Shown here one piece after another: positions 36,094 to 48,406 of a DNA stretch of 64,000 nucleotides (its first letter is position 1; the number at the start of each line of letters is the position of its first letter). The stretch comes from Antitrichia curtipendula (Eukaryota; Streptophyta; Bryopsida; Hypnales; Leucodontaceae), in contig OX579638.1 in the NCBI GenBank assembly GCA_951230915.1, forward strand, positions 26,492,696 through 26,556,695, given 5' to 3'. A model generated the notes under the pieces. That model was not told where the DNA came from, made no database searches, and worked only from the letters and a program-made list of their open reading frames with translations. The position numbers and the translations under genes were made by a program.

Positions 36094-36426
36094 AAGGTAA
36101 CAGATCCAGGAATCACCCACCTAAGAGCTGAAACTGAATTTTGGGAAGTCGATACTTCTTGAAATATTTTCCAGTAAATTTTCCTTGAAAGAGAAGTGGA
36201 TTTGGCATCTGACCTAAGTCGTTTCATATTTTTTGGAACTTTTTGAAATTAGTTATGAAATTTTGAAGTTGAATTGGCATAGGGCTCCAAAATCGTCCAC
36301 CCTTGAAATGTACATTGTTTGCATGTCAGTGAAGGCTACGAAAAAACAGCATGTACAAACCGTGTACATTTTATAGGTGGATGGTTCTTAATGCCCGAAC
36401 TATTCTCGAGCCTTCTACCTTCTACC
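36094..36426. mobile_element. Family 3 MITE, copy 2
   Basis: Shares AAGAGCTGAAACTGAATTTT, TGGATTTGGCATCTGACC and the GTACATT pair with the copy at 61997-62340, and the core with 12599-12898. Ends AAGGTAACAGATCC and ...CCTTCTACCTT. Confidence 0.7.
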
Positions 36427-36565
36427 AAGTGGGTCTGATAAATGGATGAGAACTTGAGAAGATTTTTGGAGTCACACACTCACTCAGATATGCCATGAGT
36501 GGGCTTCAAGTGGAGGAGTCTACAAGGGTACAAGGATGAGATAGTTTGTTTTTTTCCTTCACAAC

Positions 36566-36760
36566 ATAACCTCTCTAAACCAATAGGCCTGGGACCAATT
36601 TGACAAGATTACATCAGAGAGGTTGATTTGTTTATATAGGGTCATTCTTAGTCATAACCTTTGTAATGGGGCCGGACAAGTCCGGGACCGGTCTGACAAT
36701 ATTATCTTTCGGAGGTTTATTTATTTACAGAGGGAGGCTTTAGAGAGAGGTTCTACTGTA
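36566..36760. mobile_element. Emigrant/pogo-like MITE remnant
   Basis: The ends resemble the plant pogo-like terminal sequence (CAGTAGAACCTCT read from the right end; ATAACCTCTCTAAACC at the left). Internal GGGACCGGTCTGACAA and GGGACCAATTTGACAA are paired repeats. About 195 bp, decayed. Confidence 0.5.
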
Positions 36761-39001
36761 CCTTGAAGATAGGTACCGTAATTTACATTGCTCCGTATTT
36801 GTTATGATGAACTTTGGTATGGCAAAACCAGTTTCCACTGAGGATGCTCCCCGTGTGTTTGTCATTTGTCAAACCCCTGAATGAAGGGGCAGCCCAGACA
36901 TCACTGTCTCATGTGCATATCAGACACACGTAAGTTAAGGGGGCCTCATAATGTTGATGTGCATTTTTGTTGCTCATCACCATTTTAGCATGAGCAGAAA
37001 GCCCTGATGAGGGAGGACAATGGGTTACCAACCTTCACCATCATAATTTCAATTGAGGTGTGGACTGATAATTGGCAGAGATCACTAACTTAGCTGACCT
37101 GTCCATGAGAGATGCGAAAAGTTATATCCTCTCTTCTTCTTTTTTCCATTTTCACACCGACCTAACAACCTAAGTTAGCCACTAGAATTGAAACCAGAAA
37201 AAAGTGCTGGATATTCTAAGGAAGTGTCATTGATTTGGGTCAGTGATTTTGGGCTGCACTGGAAATTATCACAAGTTGAGAAAGGTTAACTTAATCTGGC
37301 TGATTTGTGATCAAGCTGCCATTTTGGGGACAGCCGGAGGAACCAGTCTGCTGCAAAAAGTTCCTGTTTTCTTTCTCCATGATGGAAACACATAAACTTT
37401 CCCCTTTGGCCCATTCAAAAACCATGACCTGGTGCCAGACGGACAAGCATGGAACTTGTTGATAGCCTTGATGGCTAGATTTGTCGTAGATTGATTGGAA
37501 ATGCCATGTGCACAAGTGTGGCAGTGTTTCATACAATATTTTATTACAAATAGGGTTTAGGTTTCACACAAGTACAGAGATAGCTTTAAATGCACCCCTT
37601 CTTCCTTGGAACCCTTAATAGCAGCATTATCATACAGTAAGTTAAGTTAAGTTAACCCACCTCTGCCCAACCAGCTCAGCTTAATCCCTACAACACTTCA
37701 AATCATCAATGTCGACAATCATGGGCAGGCAGGCAGGCAGCAGCAGCAGTGCCAATTCTTCTCCATTCCTTGCCAGGCTTGAAGCAACAACACTGACGAC
37801 CCCTGCAGCAGATCATTTCCAAGATGCTTCGGGGGGGGGTGCACCACTCACCAGGCTGTTTGAACTTGACAACTGTAGTAATGGTAGCCTGGTGGGTAAC
37901 AAAAAATCTTCAGCAAAGGATAAAAAAAATAATTTTTCTGAATGTGGATCCGTGCGGCACCACCTGTGAGAACATCAAAGACAAAATAGAATAGAACCAA
38001 GTCCAACGATGAAAATGACTGCAAGTAGTACTGTACAGTCCATCGTAGCCCTTCTGAGGACAAACAGCCGGACGAAAATTCGAAGGTTCGGCACTCAATT
38101 TAAATGATCAGGAACATGGGTAGAGAATCACATGTTGATAAGGAAGCGAAGTTCAATATTAGAAAAAATAGCAATTCTGAACCTATCCGAGACCAGGCAT
38201 TCATTCTCTGAGGACCAAGTCACAACGTAATCACACTGAATCTTCACGAAAGAAATGCACAAGATCTTAGTTACAGCATCTTGAACCACTTGAGATAGCT
38301 TACATGAGACCAAGAAGGGAGCCAATTTGAAAAATCTTTCTTCACCATCCTGATAGACTAGTCAAGATCCAACCTAGAACTATACGTCTTTAAGATACCC
38401 CACTGTGGGCATGCACAATTTACTGACTTGCTCTGGTGGTCGGTAAGTTATGCCACCTGCAAATGCCAACTGGGCTGGAAGCAAACAAGTGGTCAGGAAA
38501 CGGCCGCCAAAGCATCTGAGATGAACAGTATAATCTATGTTTCTGCAAGCATATTTTGCATGAGACGGATCAAATATGCTAGGCATCGAGGTGGAAAATA
38601 ATATATACATACATACATACATACGTGGAAAAGACGTAATATAACTCAGACCAACCTCCGACATGATACCCAGCACAATCAACGTTCTTCTGGGCCCCGA
38701 AACCTGTACAAATACGCAGAGAGAAATGAACAGAGGAGACTGGGCAAACGTTCATATCCAAATATGACAGGATTCTAAAACCCGAAATAGGAATCATCAC
38801 AGGTTAGTAGCTCTATGTTCATAGCAGATCGTCATTCCTACTACTACTAAATTCTACACTTACTACATTACAGCTACAGATTGCAAGCAATTACAGCAGG
38901 AGATTGGAGACTTGAACAAGGCACCAACCTCTGCTGACTTTCACCATCAGGACGTACAGGTAACTATGTAGCGTTCCATATTGTGAAGACTAAGAGGCTC
39001 G
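36761..39001. other. 3' flank of EXO70 paralogue 2, possible spliced UTR or unassigned exons
   Basis: Minus-strand pieces look exon-like: one around 38650-38700 after an acceptor TACAG reads GFGAQKNVDCAGYHVGG, another around 38390-38450 reads GGITYRPPEQVSKL. Neither is recognised and no complete gene can be assembled. They could be spliced 3'-UTR of the EXO70 gene. (ATAC)n at about 38606-38624. Confidence 0.3.
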
Positions 39002-41194
39002 CTACTTAGGTCCAGTAAAAAAATCACCAATGGCCGACTCAAGATCCTCTACTTGGTACTTGATGTATTTCTCTGGATGCCTCCCTGACTCAATTAAGTG
39101 TCCATAACGCCCAACAAGACCTCGATACGCAGGGATCAACTTATCAGCGATAACAATTCTCAACCCGTCACGCAGGTCATCACCATACACAACCCATTGT
39201 GATTGGATGCGATGGACTTCATCGAAGGCAGTGTTGAAATTCTTCAACCTGTCCTTTAGAGTGTTTCGAGAAACTCCACTGGTCATGCCTGGATTTTGAA
39301 TTCCTTCGTCTTTCAAAAACGCTAAGATCTTGCTCCAAGCAGACCTCTGGTAGTTTGTTGCATGCTGTCGTAACATACTAGTATGCTTTTTCACCCAGTC
39401 ATCCCCTATCAACGCCCTAACCTGCGAGTCTTTCACCTTCTGGACCATGTAATATACATTGTTCATTAAAAATAAGCTGCTCAACGCCGGATCCCTGTGA
39501 ATTTTGGACTTCGTCTCTAAATTGTTCTGAAGTACGTGCATTAACCAGTTGATCTGCACAGCCAAGGGTGTAAGCTCTTCCCTGTCTCCTCTGTCATCGT
39601 CTCCATACTCAGGCAACTCAGGATCGTCCCCTAATAGCTTTGGAACCTCCTTCTTTTTCCCAAAGAGCTGCTTCAAAGTGTCGGTGTAATCACACAGCAG
39701 TTTGATGTAATTCATCACATACCGGTTGAGTGGGTGCACAGCGCCTCCCGGGACAGGAGTCCTTGAAGCATCTCTCTGGATAGCGTTTTCAAATTCGCCG
39801 AAGGTTCCTCTAGCCGCCTCCCCTAAACGCATAAGAATTCCTTCGGCCTCTGACCGGACGCCTGCGCCACATGCTCCAGCGAAAAGAACATCCAATTCTG
39901 GGAGGACGTCTCGTAGTGTTTCATACATATCAAGAACTTTGAACAGCTTCTCAGGAGACCGTCGAATTATAGCTATGGCCTCCCCAAAGCTGAGCAGTTG
40001 CATCATAGCCCCTTTACCGATGTCATTGAAGATGGTTTCGCTTAGAGGCGGTGAAAATACCTGGATTCGAACAATCACAAGAGTTCAGAGGTCGATACAA
40101 ATACCAATATTCAAAGTGCAAGCAATATCCATTGCAATCCAGTACCATCGACTACACCGCTCACAGCGACACCTTTTTTTAAATGGGAGATGAAGGAATA
40201 CCTCATCACAGAACTGTTTTTCGCTGGTAAATAGCACCTTCACTCCCACATTCATAGCCTGGTTCCATTTCTTAATCCGGTCCTCTTGAACCTCCCACTG
40301 CATCTTCTGCACCTCATCAATTGTCACTCGTTCCACTCCTAGCTCATACAAGCTTTCTTCCAGAATAACCTTCCTCTTCTTCACATACAAATCCATGCAC
40401 TCCCTTTTGAAATCTCCGCTTCGAACCAAACGCTTCGCAATGTCAGTGAGATCCACTGCCACCTGAGGAGGGACTAAATCTACCGCAGTTTCAATTTTAT
40501 CCACAGGCTGGGCAACGGGAACTTCCCCATCTTCATCTTCCTCATCATCGTCCTCCTCCTCGCTTCCTGACTCCACCGGATTCACGACGTCGTTCACAGG
40601 AGTTCGGAAGTACCCCGCGGCCAGCGAGTCTAACAACCAGTCAGGGTCCACTTTCTCACTATATACTTCTAACATATGTCGAAACTCTTCAATTAGTCTC
40701 TGAAGAGCCGTCTGATGGAGGCTTTGCGCCCGTTCCAAAGTTCCCGGGTCTCGATTCATCCCTCGCATCGACTCCAATTGATTCACAATCTCGTCCACGG
40801 CATCCAAAAATTGAACCGAATCGTCCTCGGAGCCTTCGAAGATCCACTTCTGTCTGGCTTGGATGTCGGAGTACTTCGACCATTGCAATACAACATTCTC
40901 CGCTGCATCCAACGCGAAGTTGCTAGCCCTGGCGTGGCTTGCATTCCGGGCACTCGATCGGGTGTTTCGAGGCGGAGGATAGTCTTCCACTTCAGACGAC
41001 TGGGAGCTCGAAGGTTCAGGATTGGTATCCTCCTTCGAATTCATGCTCGAGAATCGATGATCGAACTTCGACAAAATGTGCAGCATGTCATCCGTCATGG
41101 CCGTGTCTGTCGTGCCGAGCGATTTCACAATATGCTGCGCTGTGGCCAGCACCCGCGCCTCGCCATCTGGAGCTTCCATAATTGCAGATTCCAC
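39002..41194 (-). CDS. EXO70 exocyst subunit, paralogue 2
   Basis: Two exons: 41194 down to 40202 (331 codons) and 40060 down to 39002 (352 codons plus stop); 683 residues. The splice joins SEKQFCDE to VFSPPLSETIFNDI across a 141-bp GT-AG intron, at the same position as in the paralogue at 30710-33893. An in-frame ATG at 41179 (MEAPDGEARVLATAQHIV) aligns better with the start of paralogue 1 and may be the true start. Acidic run at about 211-224 (SEEEDDDEEDEDGE). The EXO70 C-terminal domain is clear: LLSFGEAIAIIRRSPEKLFK, NYIKLLCDYTDTLKQLFGKK, LFLMNNVYYMVQKVKDSQ, KYIKYQVEDLESAIGDFFTG. Function as for paralogue 1: vesicle tethering within the exocyst, by family. The pair probably arose by tandem duplication. 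Confidence 0.93.
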
Positions 41195-42304
41195 TCTACA
41201 GATTTATACCGACCACTTTTGTACCACAAACCTAAATACCAAACCTCGACGCTCCACTACAGCAAAAATCTCGACTAAATCTAAGATCACTCCCACACGA
41301 AACCAAACCTAAAAACTCCATCCTAATACCCTAAGAACGACACAAACAGAGCTTAAGTTCAAAATCCCGACAGACCCATTGCCAATCGCGAATCCTTCGC
41401 ACAATACTTCCACATTCTGCAGTACTGCGCAAACCTAAAAACGACATCCACTCCAAATCAGAAACCTCCTCCTCCTCCTCCGCAACTACTAACGAGTTTG
41501 CAAGCGCAAAAATGGAGATTGACCCGCCATTGAATCGACTCCTGCGTAATCGAGAATACTGTGAGTGAGAGAAGCTACAGGCACACACACGCCGGAACGC
41601 GTACGCGGACACGCTAGGGCTGACTCTTCTCACATCCGCTTCAATTGGTCGTTCGCCAGTTGAAAAACGCAGCCGATCCGCGAAGAGCTGGGAAGGAGCT
41701 TCCTACTGAGGTTCCTGGAAGAAGTGACTCCGGATTTGGGGCTGCTGTGGAGAATTTGGGATTCCCCGCCATTGTGGTAAAAGCTTTTCGAAGTGTAGGT
41801 AATGCACAGTTTTGGCCATAGCCAGAGCTCTAGCAACCGTGACGACACACACGGCGAAGGTGACGCCGCGTTTCTGGGGAAAGCGAAGGAGCGCGTGAGC
41901 GCAGGCGACGCAAGCGGTAGTGGGAGATCCGAGACCCGGACCGGACCTGATTGGGTGTGTATCCGGATACGTATACCCTGACACTACCCGGGTAACTGCG
42001 TGGCGTGTCGGTTCGGGGACGCTGCTAGAGTTCCCGGGCTTTAAGGAAAAAGTTAGACTTTTTAGAGTTGGCTCAGTTGGTGTCAGAGGACCAGAGTCCG
42101 AGATTTTCTTCGTTCTCACCATTTTGAGCCCTGAATCATTATGAGACCCAAATTGCTCACGAAAATAGTAAGCCCAGATTGATCATGAGCCACAATTTGT
42201 CGCCAAAAATATTTGCGGTTTACTCGCTTGATTCAAAAAAAACTAACTTGTGGGTTAGCCTTTCCAATAGAGTTTTTGAAGTCTCCAATATGCATGTGAA
42301 CTCA
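41195..42304. other. Upstream region of EXO70 paralogue 2
   Basis: Probably 5' leader and promoter of the minus-strand gene. GC-rich open frames (41331-41633 and 41703-42122, both minus) are not recognised as proteins. Confidence 0.4.
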
Positions 42305-42454
42305 GGGACTGTTTACACCAAAAGATTTTGGGTTGGAGCCCAAAGAAATGGAATGTTTTGATTGGAACTTTGGGTTGGTACCACACCTATCTTCCAATCA
42401 GAACACTCCATTTCTTTGGGCTCCAACCCAAAGTTTTTGGGTGTAAATAGGCCC
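42305..42454. mobile_element. 150-bp MITE (GGGNCTGTTTACACC family), copy 1
   Basis: Inverted ends GGGACTGTTTACACCAAAA and TTTTTGGGTGTAAATAGGCCC enclose an inner inverted repeat (TTGGGTTGGAGCCCAAAGAA). A second full copy is at 52772-52921, a partial one at 61768. The ends are reminiscent of Tourist/Harbinger-type MITEs. Confidence 0.75.
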
Positions 42455-43445
42455 TGATTCAAGGCTAGGTCTTCCAATCTGTATCGTAGAGCAAGAGATA
42501 CTCGGGGGCTTGTGATTTTTGATGAGCCACATTTAGAAAGAATTTGACCTCAAAACCTAAAACTAACACAGGTATAAGTTGATTACAAGTCTTCGACCAT
42601 TCAAGAATGTTATGTGTCTGTCTTGGATTAAGTTCAGAATGAATGAAATTTAAAAAGTATGAATGGTTTGAAATCGTGAGATCTGTGGAGAGGAAACCAA
42701 GTTGCTGAGACCCAAAAATATTACTTTCAAGACGCCTAATCGACTGAATACATTTTCAACTGAAGGTTACGTCAACACTGAATGTTGAATTCTGAGTATT
42801 CGAAATCACATCAATCTATTTACTTGGCATTAAATGGATGATCAAGAGACACGAGTGGATATTAATGACAATGAACTGGCATGAAAGTATACATCTGACC
42901 AAAAGCAATTGAGTCAGAAAGCGAACTTGGATCACTGCTCCTCCAAGTAATAAGGATAGGACCACGCAAACGGACCATGCTCCGCTAATACATAGATGCT
43001 CTATGCAGAAGGACATCAAAATTAGGGCAAGAATTCTAAAAATCTACAAAACTGACTTTCAAATGTAATCTTATAAACTTTACATACAATATTCAAATGT
43101 CATTCTTGAGCTTCACTTAAGTTTAGCTGCAATTTGTCTACATGTGATAGAAGAATCAGACCTTACTGACACAATCATTTCTGGTAAATTTTGCTCAATT
43201 TTGAGTGATCGTAACTTGAGGGCAGTATGAATTCCAAACGTGAAACACTTTAGTGACAACCGAGTAACACTAGTCCAGCAACACTCAATCACCTGAAAGC
43301 GAATCTATTTATATTTGAATGAAAGATTCTCATCTGAATGAATGAGAACACATTCTGTAATCCTTCTCATCAATGCTGGTAATATCCTTGTGAAATTGGA
43401 TTCTCAACAAACAAGGAATCGGTCAATAAATATCCAGGTTTAGCT
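42455..43445. other. Intergenic DNA and 3' flank of peptidyl-tRNA hydrolase
   Basis: No supported gene seen. Confidence 0.4.
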
Positions 43446-45782
43446 CTAATCGATAATCATCTCTATCCGACTTTTTCTGTGCAAGTTCCAAGTGCTTACA
43501 GTTTTTTGGAGGCCTTCGGTTGTTAAAAGTCTCACTCCTTCCACTCCTCGTTGAAGCGTTGCATCCAACTGCACAGTCCACCCAAGCTACGTAAGATAAC
43601 AAAAAACAAGTTGGCTATTCTCAATCGGAAACGGAATTCAAGAGTAATGTAAAAATGAGGATATTGATGCCCCCAGACACTAAAAACTACACTGAAATAG
43701 AGTATTGTAGACTCACTTCTTCTCTTTCCTTCGAGCTGAATTTTTGCAGCACATAAGCGCTTGGAGCCATACTACCAACTGGCCTTCCAACACCTGTGAA
43801 AGTACAAACGCCAGTTTGAAACAAATAGGTAATATGCAATTTGCAGAGTGAATATCAGCAAAAAAATTCACAGAACTTCCATCGGCATAAACATATGGTT
43901 GAGGAAGCCATGTTTAAAAACACGAGGCCATGAGAACCAAGCCATACCAAATCGCAATCGAGGAAAGTCTTGTTTCCCTCCAAAATGCTCTATCAAGCTT
44001 CTCATCCTGCAAACAGAGCATGAAGCAATGACTTAAATATCCATTAAGACATAATACGTGTTGACTAACGCGTTTTGGTCCATCTTCGGTACTCATTCAA
44101 AACATCTAAGAAACCTACTCATTCAAAAGAAACCTCTGAAATTCCTCAGATGTATCATCAGCATGGAAATGTTCATGTACAAACAAACATCCGCCACAAA
44201 TGAATCCACCAAGGTAGAGTTGTGAAATCGTCAAATGCGTACCCGTTGTGACCTCCGTGGCCTCCCTTCGGCAGCATCCGTAGCATAGCAAACTCAAGAT
44301 CCAAGTCGTCGAAAATCTACCACAACCATTTACTGAAGCAGTCAAATGGAGAAACTGGCACACGTACGTGTGCTTCAAGCAAATCATATCAAGGATAGAA
44401 TACAAAATGACTAATAATGAGCAAGAGTAGTACCATACCGCAAGCACACGTTCGCGAGGTATCTTGTAGTAAGTAGCTATTGGTCCCACCTGACCAGAAA
44501 AATATGAATGATGTCAACAGACAACATATCTCTTGTTGCATAATTGAATATCTTACTAACCTCATCAACAGTTGTCATAGTCTTGTTGAATATAAGGACA
44601 AAGACAAACCTAAGAAGTACTTGAGAACTAATTTGCCTCCAAATCTGCCACCATGAAGACAACTATCATTTCTCATAACATAAACAAAAGTACATACTGA
44701 AGACGATAGACGCTGAATAGCTAATCATAATCAAGTTCACGTAGTTAAAAATCGCGGTCTTACAGATTCTCCACTTAAATTCATGTAAGTCTGGGGCTTA
44801 GCAAGAAGTACTGGTGTAGATCCAATATATCCTGTAAACATGAGCTTGCACAGCGCAAGCCAAGGATCCAATTGATCAAAAAAATCCTCTACAGATTGAC
44901 CCAATTTCTCAATGCAATTGAAGGAAACCAGTCATAGTTACAACTTCGTGCCCTCCAATCAAAAACCAACTACAGTGCTCGAAAGTGCTAGCAAGTGCCC
45001 GTCTTAAACCCTAAACTCCAAACAGCAAGCATTTCAATCTACCGCAAACTGGCATCCAATTGCAAAACCCACCCTGGAACCACCCTTTCTAATTCCGAAG
45101 AAAAATAAACAGAACAGGGCTCCACAGAAACTAGTACCCTTTCCAAGAAGTGCTTTGTGTTGAATAGTTCGAAGCGGAATGCCCTCTGATTCGGCAATAG
45201 CATCAATCATTTCAAACCCTATCTGTACAAAACAACAAAATTACAACAAAAAATGAGCAGTCATACCTAGCATCAATCATTTCAAACCATATCTGTATGA
45301 AAACACCAAAATTGAGCAGTTACACCTAGCATAAATAATTTCAAACCCCATCCGTCTGAAACACCAATAATGAGCCGTCACACCTAGCATCAATCATTTC
45401 AAGTCCTAATTCAACGAAAACACCAAAAAATGAGCAGTTCCACGTGAACCGAATTCATCTCGGCAGCAAAACAATTCACAGAACTGTATCCCAAAATTTG
45501 CAAAGAAAGCGAACTCACATTGTGACGAGTGCCTTCAAACTTAGATCCCGGATTTCCCAATCCAACAATGAGCCACGGCAAATTGCGACCCGAGGCGGAG
45601 ACCGACGAAGAAGAAGAAGCCGAAGCGTGGATAGAAAGCGAAGCGGGACTGGAGCGCGGGCGAGGAGGGAGGAAATGCGGCAGCTGCGCCGGAGAAGTCG
45701 TCGAGGTCGGAGGAGTGCACAGTCGGTGCAAGCGCATCCATGGCTGCCTCTGCAGCTGCAACTGCTGCTGCATCATCATCAT
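43446..45782 (-). CDS. Peptidyl-tRNA hydrolase, probably chloroplast-targeted
   Basis: Eight exons on the minus strand: 45782-45519, 45222-45138, 44831-44764, 44489-44439, 44316-44243, 44006-43948, 43793-43717, 43568-43446; 801 nt, 266 residues, phases consistent and all GT-AG. It frees tRNA from prematurely released peptidyl-tRNA in organellar or bacterial-type translation. Residues 1 to about 66 are Gln-, Pro- and Ser-rich with Arg and no acidic residues, like a plastid transit peptide. The catalytic domain starts PWLIVGLGNPGSKFEGTRHN (69-88) with Asn77 and catalytic His87, followed by GFEMIDAIAESEGIPLR, TYMNLSGES (Asn134), IFDDLDLEF (Asp159), KGGHGGHNG (Asn180), DFPRLRFGVGRP. These match the active-site residues of bacterial Pth. 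The C-terminal tail reads KTVSTWNLHRKSRIEMIID. Met at 45737 is an alternative start. Exon 2's beginning is duplicated in the preceding intron. Confidence 0.92.
45198..45444 (-). repeat. Four tandem units spanning the exon 2 acceptor of peptidyl-tRNA hydrolase
   Basis: Units begin near 45198, 45268, 45327 and 45385 (70, 59, 58 and about 60 bp). The first contains the real exon 2 start (45222). The others, read on the gene strand, repeat a CAGATATGGTTTGAAATGA-like acceptor and exon segment in decayed form inside intron 1. Confidence 0.85.
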
Positions 45783-46044
45783 CGTGCTTTTTTCGGATTC
45801 CGAAAAACTCTTCGATCACAATTACGTTAAGCTTACCACAAGAATTTCAGAGGTGTCTCGGGCTTAACCAGCATCCCTACTCTCGCAATCTACCTCGAGG
45901 GACCTGTGCAATTGTAGGGCTGGGCGCCATGGATGAGGAAAAGCTCAACTTAGGTCAAAACCGGTCAAAACCATCAGTCAGAGAGAGAAAAGAAGAATAC
46001 TCGGGAGAGAACTATGATTTGCAGCCATTTGATCTTGTCCACTG

Positions 46045-46178
46045 AATAAGGTGAACCACACCCTTCTCAATTCCGCCCTCATGTAACTGTGTTGTACATT
46101 TCCCTTCTGAAATGTCCCTCGCGGGTACATGAGGGAAGAATTGAGAAGGGTGGCAGTAATAGGCTGGTTCACCTTATT
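46045..46178. mobile_element. Foldback MITE in the peptidyl-tRNA hydrolase promoter region
   Basis: 134 bp with inverted ends AATAAGGTGAACCA / TGGTTCACCTTATT and further pairing of CCCTTCTCAATT and CCCTCATGTA segments; the right arm carries an extra dozen bases. It lies about 260 bp upstream of the minus-strand start at 45782. Confidence 0.7.
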
Positions 46179-48406
46179 TTCTACTTAAACGGAGCATGTT
46201 GCATTGCAATAACATCAAAAGGGTTTCATCAAGCTGTAACGTTTCATTGACAAGATATTTCAATGTCATTAGGATAAAATGGCATAAAAAAGTATGTGGA
46301 TAAAATTGTGACACAATTGAAATTTATTATAAGAGATTATTGGAAGGATTAGGTTTTGAAGCATCCTTGTTACCAAATCAAATTAGGATTTCAACATATA
46401 GAGTTTGAATGTTGAAATGTGTTTTTTAAACACCAGTGATCTCAATGTTTTTGGTTGATATAAATGTTTCTAAAAAGAGATGTTTGAGTAAAAAGCAAAG
46501 CTTGCATTTTTTATTTGTTTTTTAGCACTTTTCTAAACCACATTTTCTAGCTTTGAGTAATTATTTGGTACAAAGTGTAGACCTTGACAACCAAGTACGG
46601 CATGCTAAATATTAATTCCTTTGTCCCGAAATAAATCCAGGGTTTCCAAATATATATGTCAAAGATTAAATTTGATGGCGCAAAAAAACGTCTCTTCACA
46701 ACTTAATTGATTGCAACTGAAGCTAGTTCGAACATCTTAAAGCAAAACAATCTATAGGTACCATGCTCTAGAGACTATATAGCAATTCAATTCCTACAAA
46801 GGGAATCAAAATGCAACTTCTAACCAACCAAAGGTAATGAATTTAACCTGCAATTGTACAACAATTGCTACTAATAAAAAATTTGTTGAAAATTTCCTAG
46901 GTTGAATTACAAGACATCATCGAAATTGAATATAGAGGATGTCATTGGACTTCAATGCACCAAAATTGCTTGGAAAATGATCCAAATTAATAGCAGTGGA
47001 GCAAATTCAAAAAAGGGGGGAAATTTGTCAATTTTATTGTTTGTTTTCAACATATGCCACTTCACTATTGACTTCCATTCTTTCATGCCTTGTAGGGTTG
47101 ACTAGAAGCTAAAGTAACTACACAATCCCTTGAAAATAGGAACAACTCTTGCATTGATTTAGCCATTTTCAAGAAATCCTATATTTATTTTAAGACATGG
47201 GCTTTAGGTGCTATTCTTATACCAATAAGTGCCAAATCTTTTGTTACCTTATTTTTTTTTGTATCCAACAAGTTGCATCAAAATAGAAATTGAAGTTGAC
47301 GACATTAAATCCTTCCCTCTTCACCGACATCATCCATTTAAATGGACACTAAACTATACCACTCTTTTCTATGGAGTTTGTTAGATGCTTGTACATGTAT
47401 AGATACATTGCCAAATCGAGTACGACCACTTCGAGGTGTAGCCAACAATCCATAAACCTGCAAGTATTAGAATTGACAAAAGGAAGCATTGTATGTCCAC
47501 AAATATGAACAAATTTTAATTTCTAAGATATTTAAAAATATATAAAAAATGGTGGACATTATTTACTTCAACAAGTTTTAAATTTTTGTCATGGGTGTAG
47601 AATTTCAAGGTTGTTGCCAATTCAAAACCAATCTCTCGTTGTGAAAAAAGTATAATTTATAGTTCAGTTGGATTTGGATAGTTGTAAGTGGGAATGCCAT
47701 CAAGTGCCAAGACGTTGTGTTCAACCTATACAACCTATGTTCAACTCAAAAGATTGTTGTAGATTTATACTATAGGATATGAAGCCAACTTAATATACAA
47801 ACTTGACAAGTTCCAATTTGAAGCTCATATTAGGCAATGCATACCAAGTCTACAGTATTTTTTCATTTCAACAATGGGTGCAAAACCTTCTCTTTCTTTG
47901 GCATTTTTCCAAAGTACTTGTAATCTTTAGTTGTGCTTGACAATACAATTGGTACAATCTTTTTGATTGATGCATTTTTAAGCTCCTTTCACTAAAGCAA
48001 TATGCAAGTGCTCACAAAGATTAGAGCAATATTCAAATGGCAGACCAAATCTCTGAATTTGCATCACTAAAATAGCTCATTTTGTAGACTTCCACAAAAT
48101 AAAAATATAATTTCTGTCATTTTGATGATGCTCTTGTGAATGCTTGAATTGCTCTGTGAAACTACAAAAATGAACAATGAATTTGCACTTCATTGAAAAG
48201 TGATGATTTCAATTCAAGTCCTCATTTTCTTAGTCAATTTATGACTTCAAATCCCTCCAAGTACTCCTAGTATGAAGTCTGAGTCATTGTGTCCATGTTA
48301 ATGAAAAAATGATGGGAGAATTGGCTTTAGCCTCCTCTTCTATTCCCCTTTTTCAAGCTCCATTTCTTGAGCTACTCTCACTATTACCACTCATAAAACT
48401 TTGCTA
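46179..48406. other. AT-rich gene-poor DNA
   Basis: No supported coding sequence, tRNA or complete mobile element recognised. Confidence 0.4.

Noticed and set aside
40085..40201. C-terminal extension of the first EXO70 exon in paralogue 2
   Set aside because: It reads through the 141-bp intron; splicing to 40060 restores the EXO70 domain exactly as in paralogue 1.
45541..45819. Alternative minus-strand frame of 92 residues overlapping peptidyl-tRNA hydrolase exon 1
   Set aside because: Shadow frame of low complexity; the other frame contains the GLGNPG and TRHN active-site motifs.
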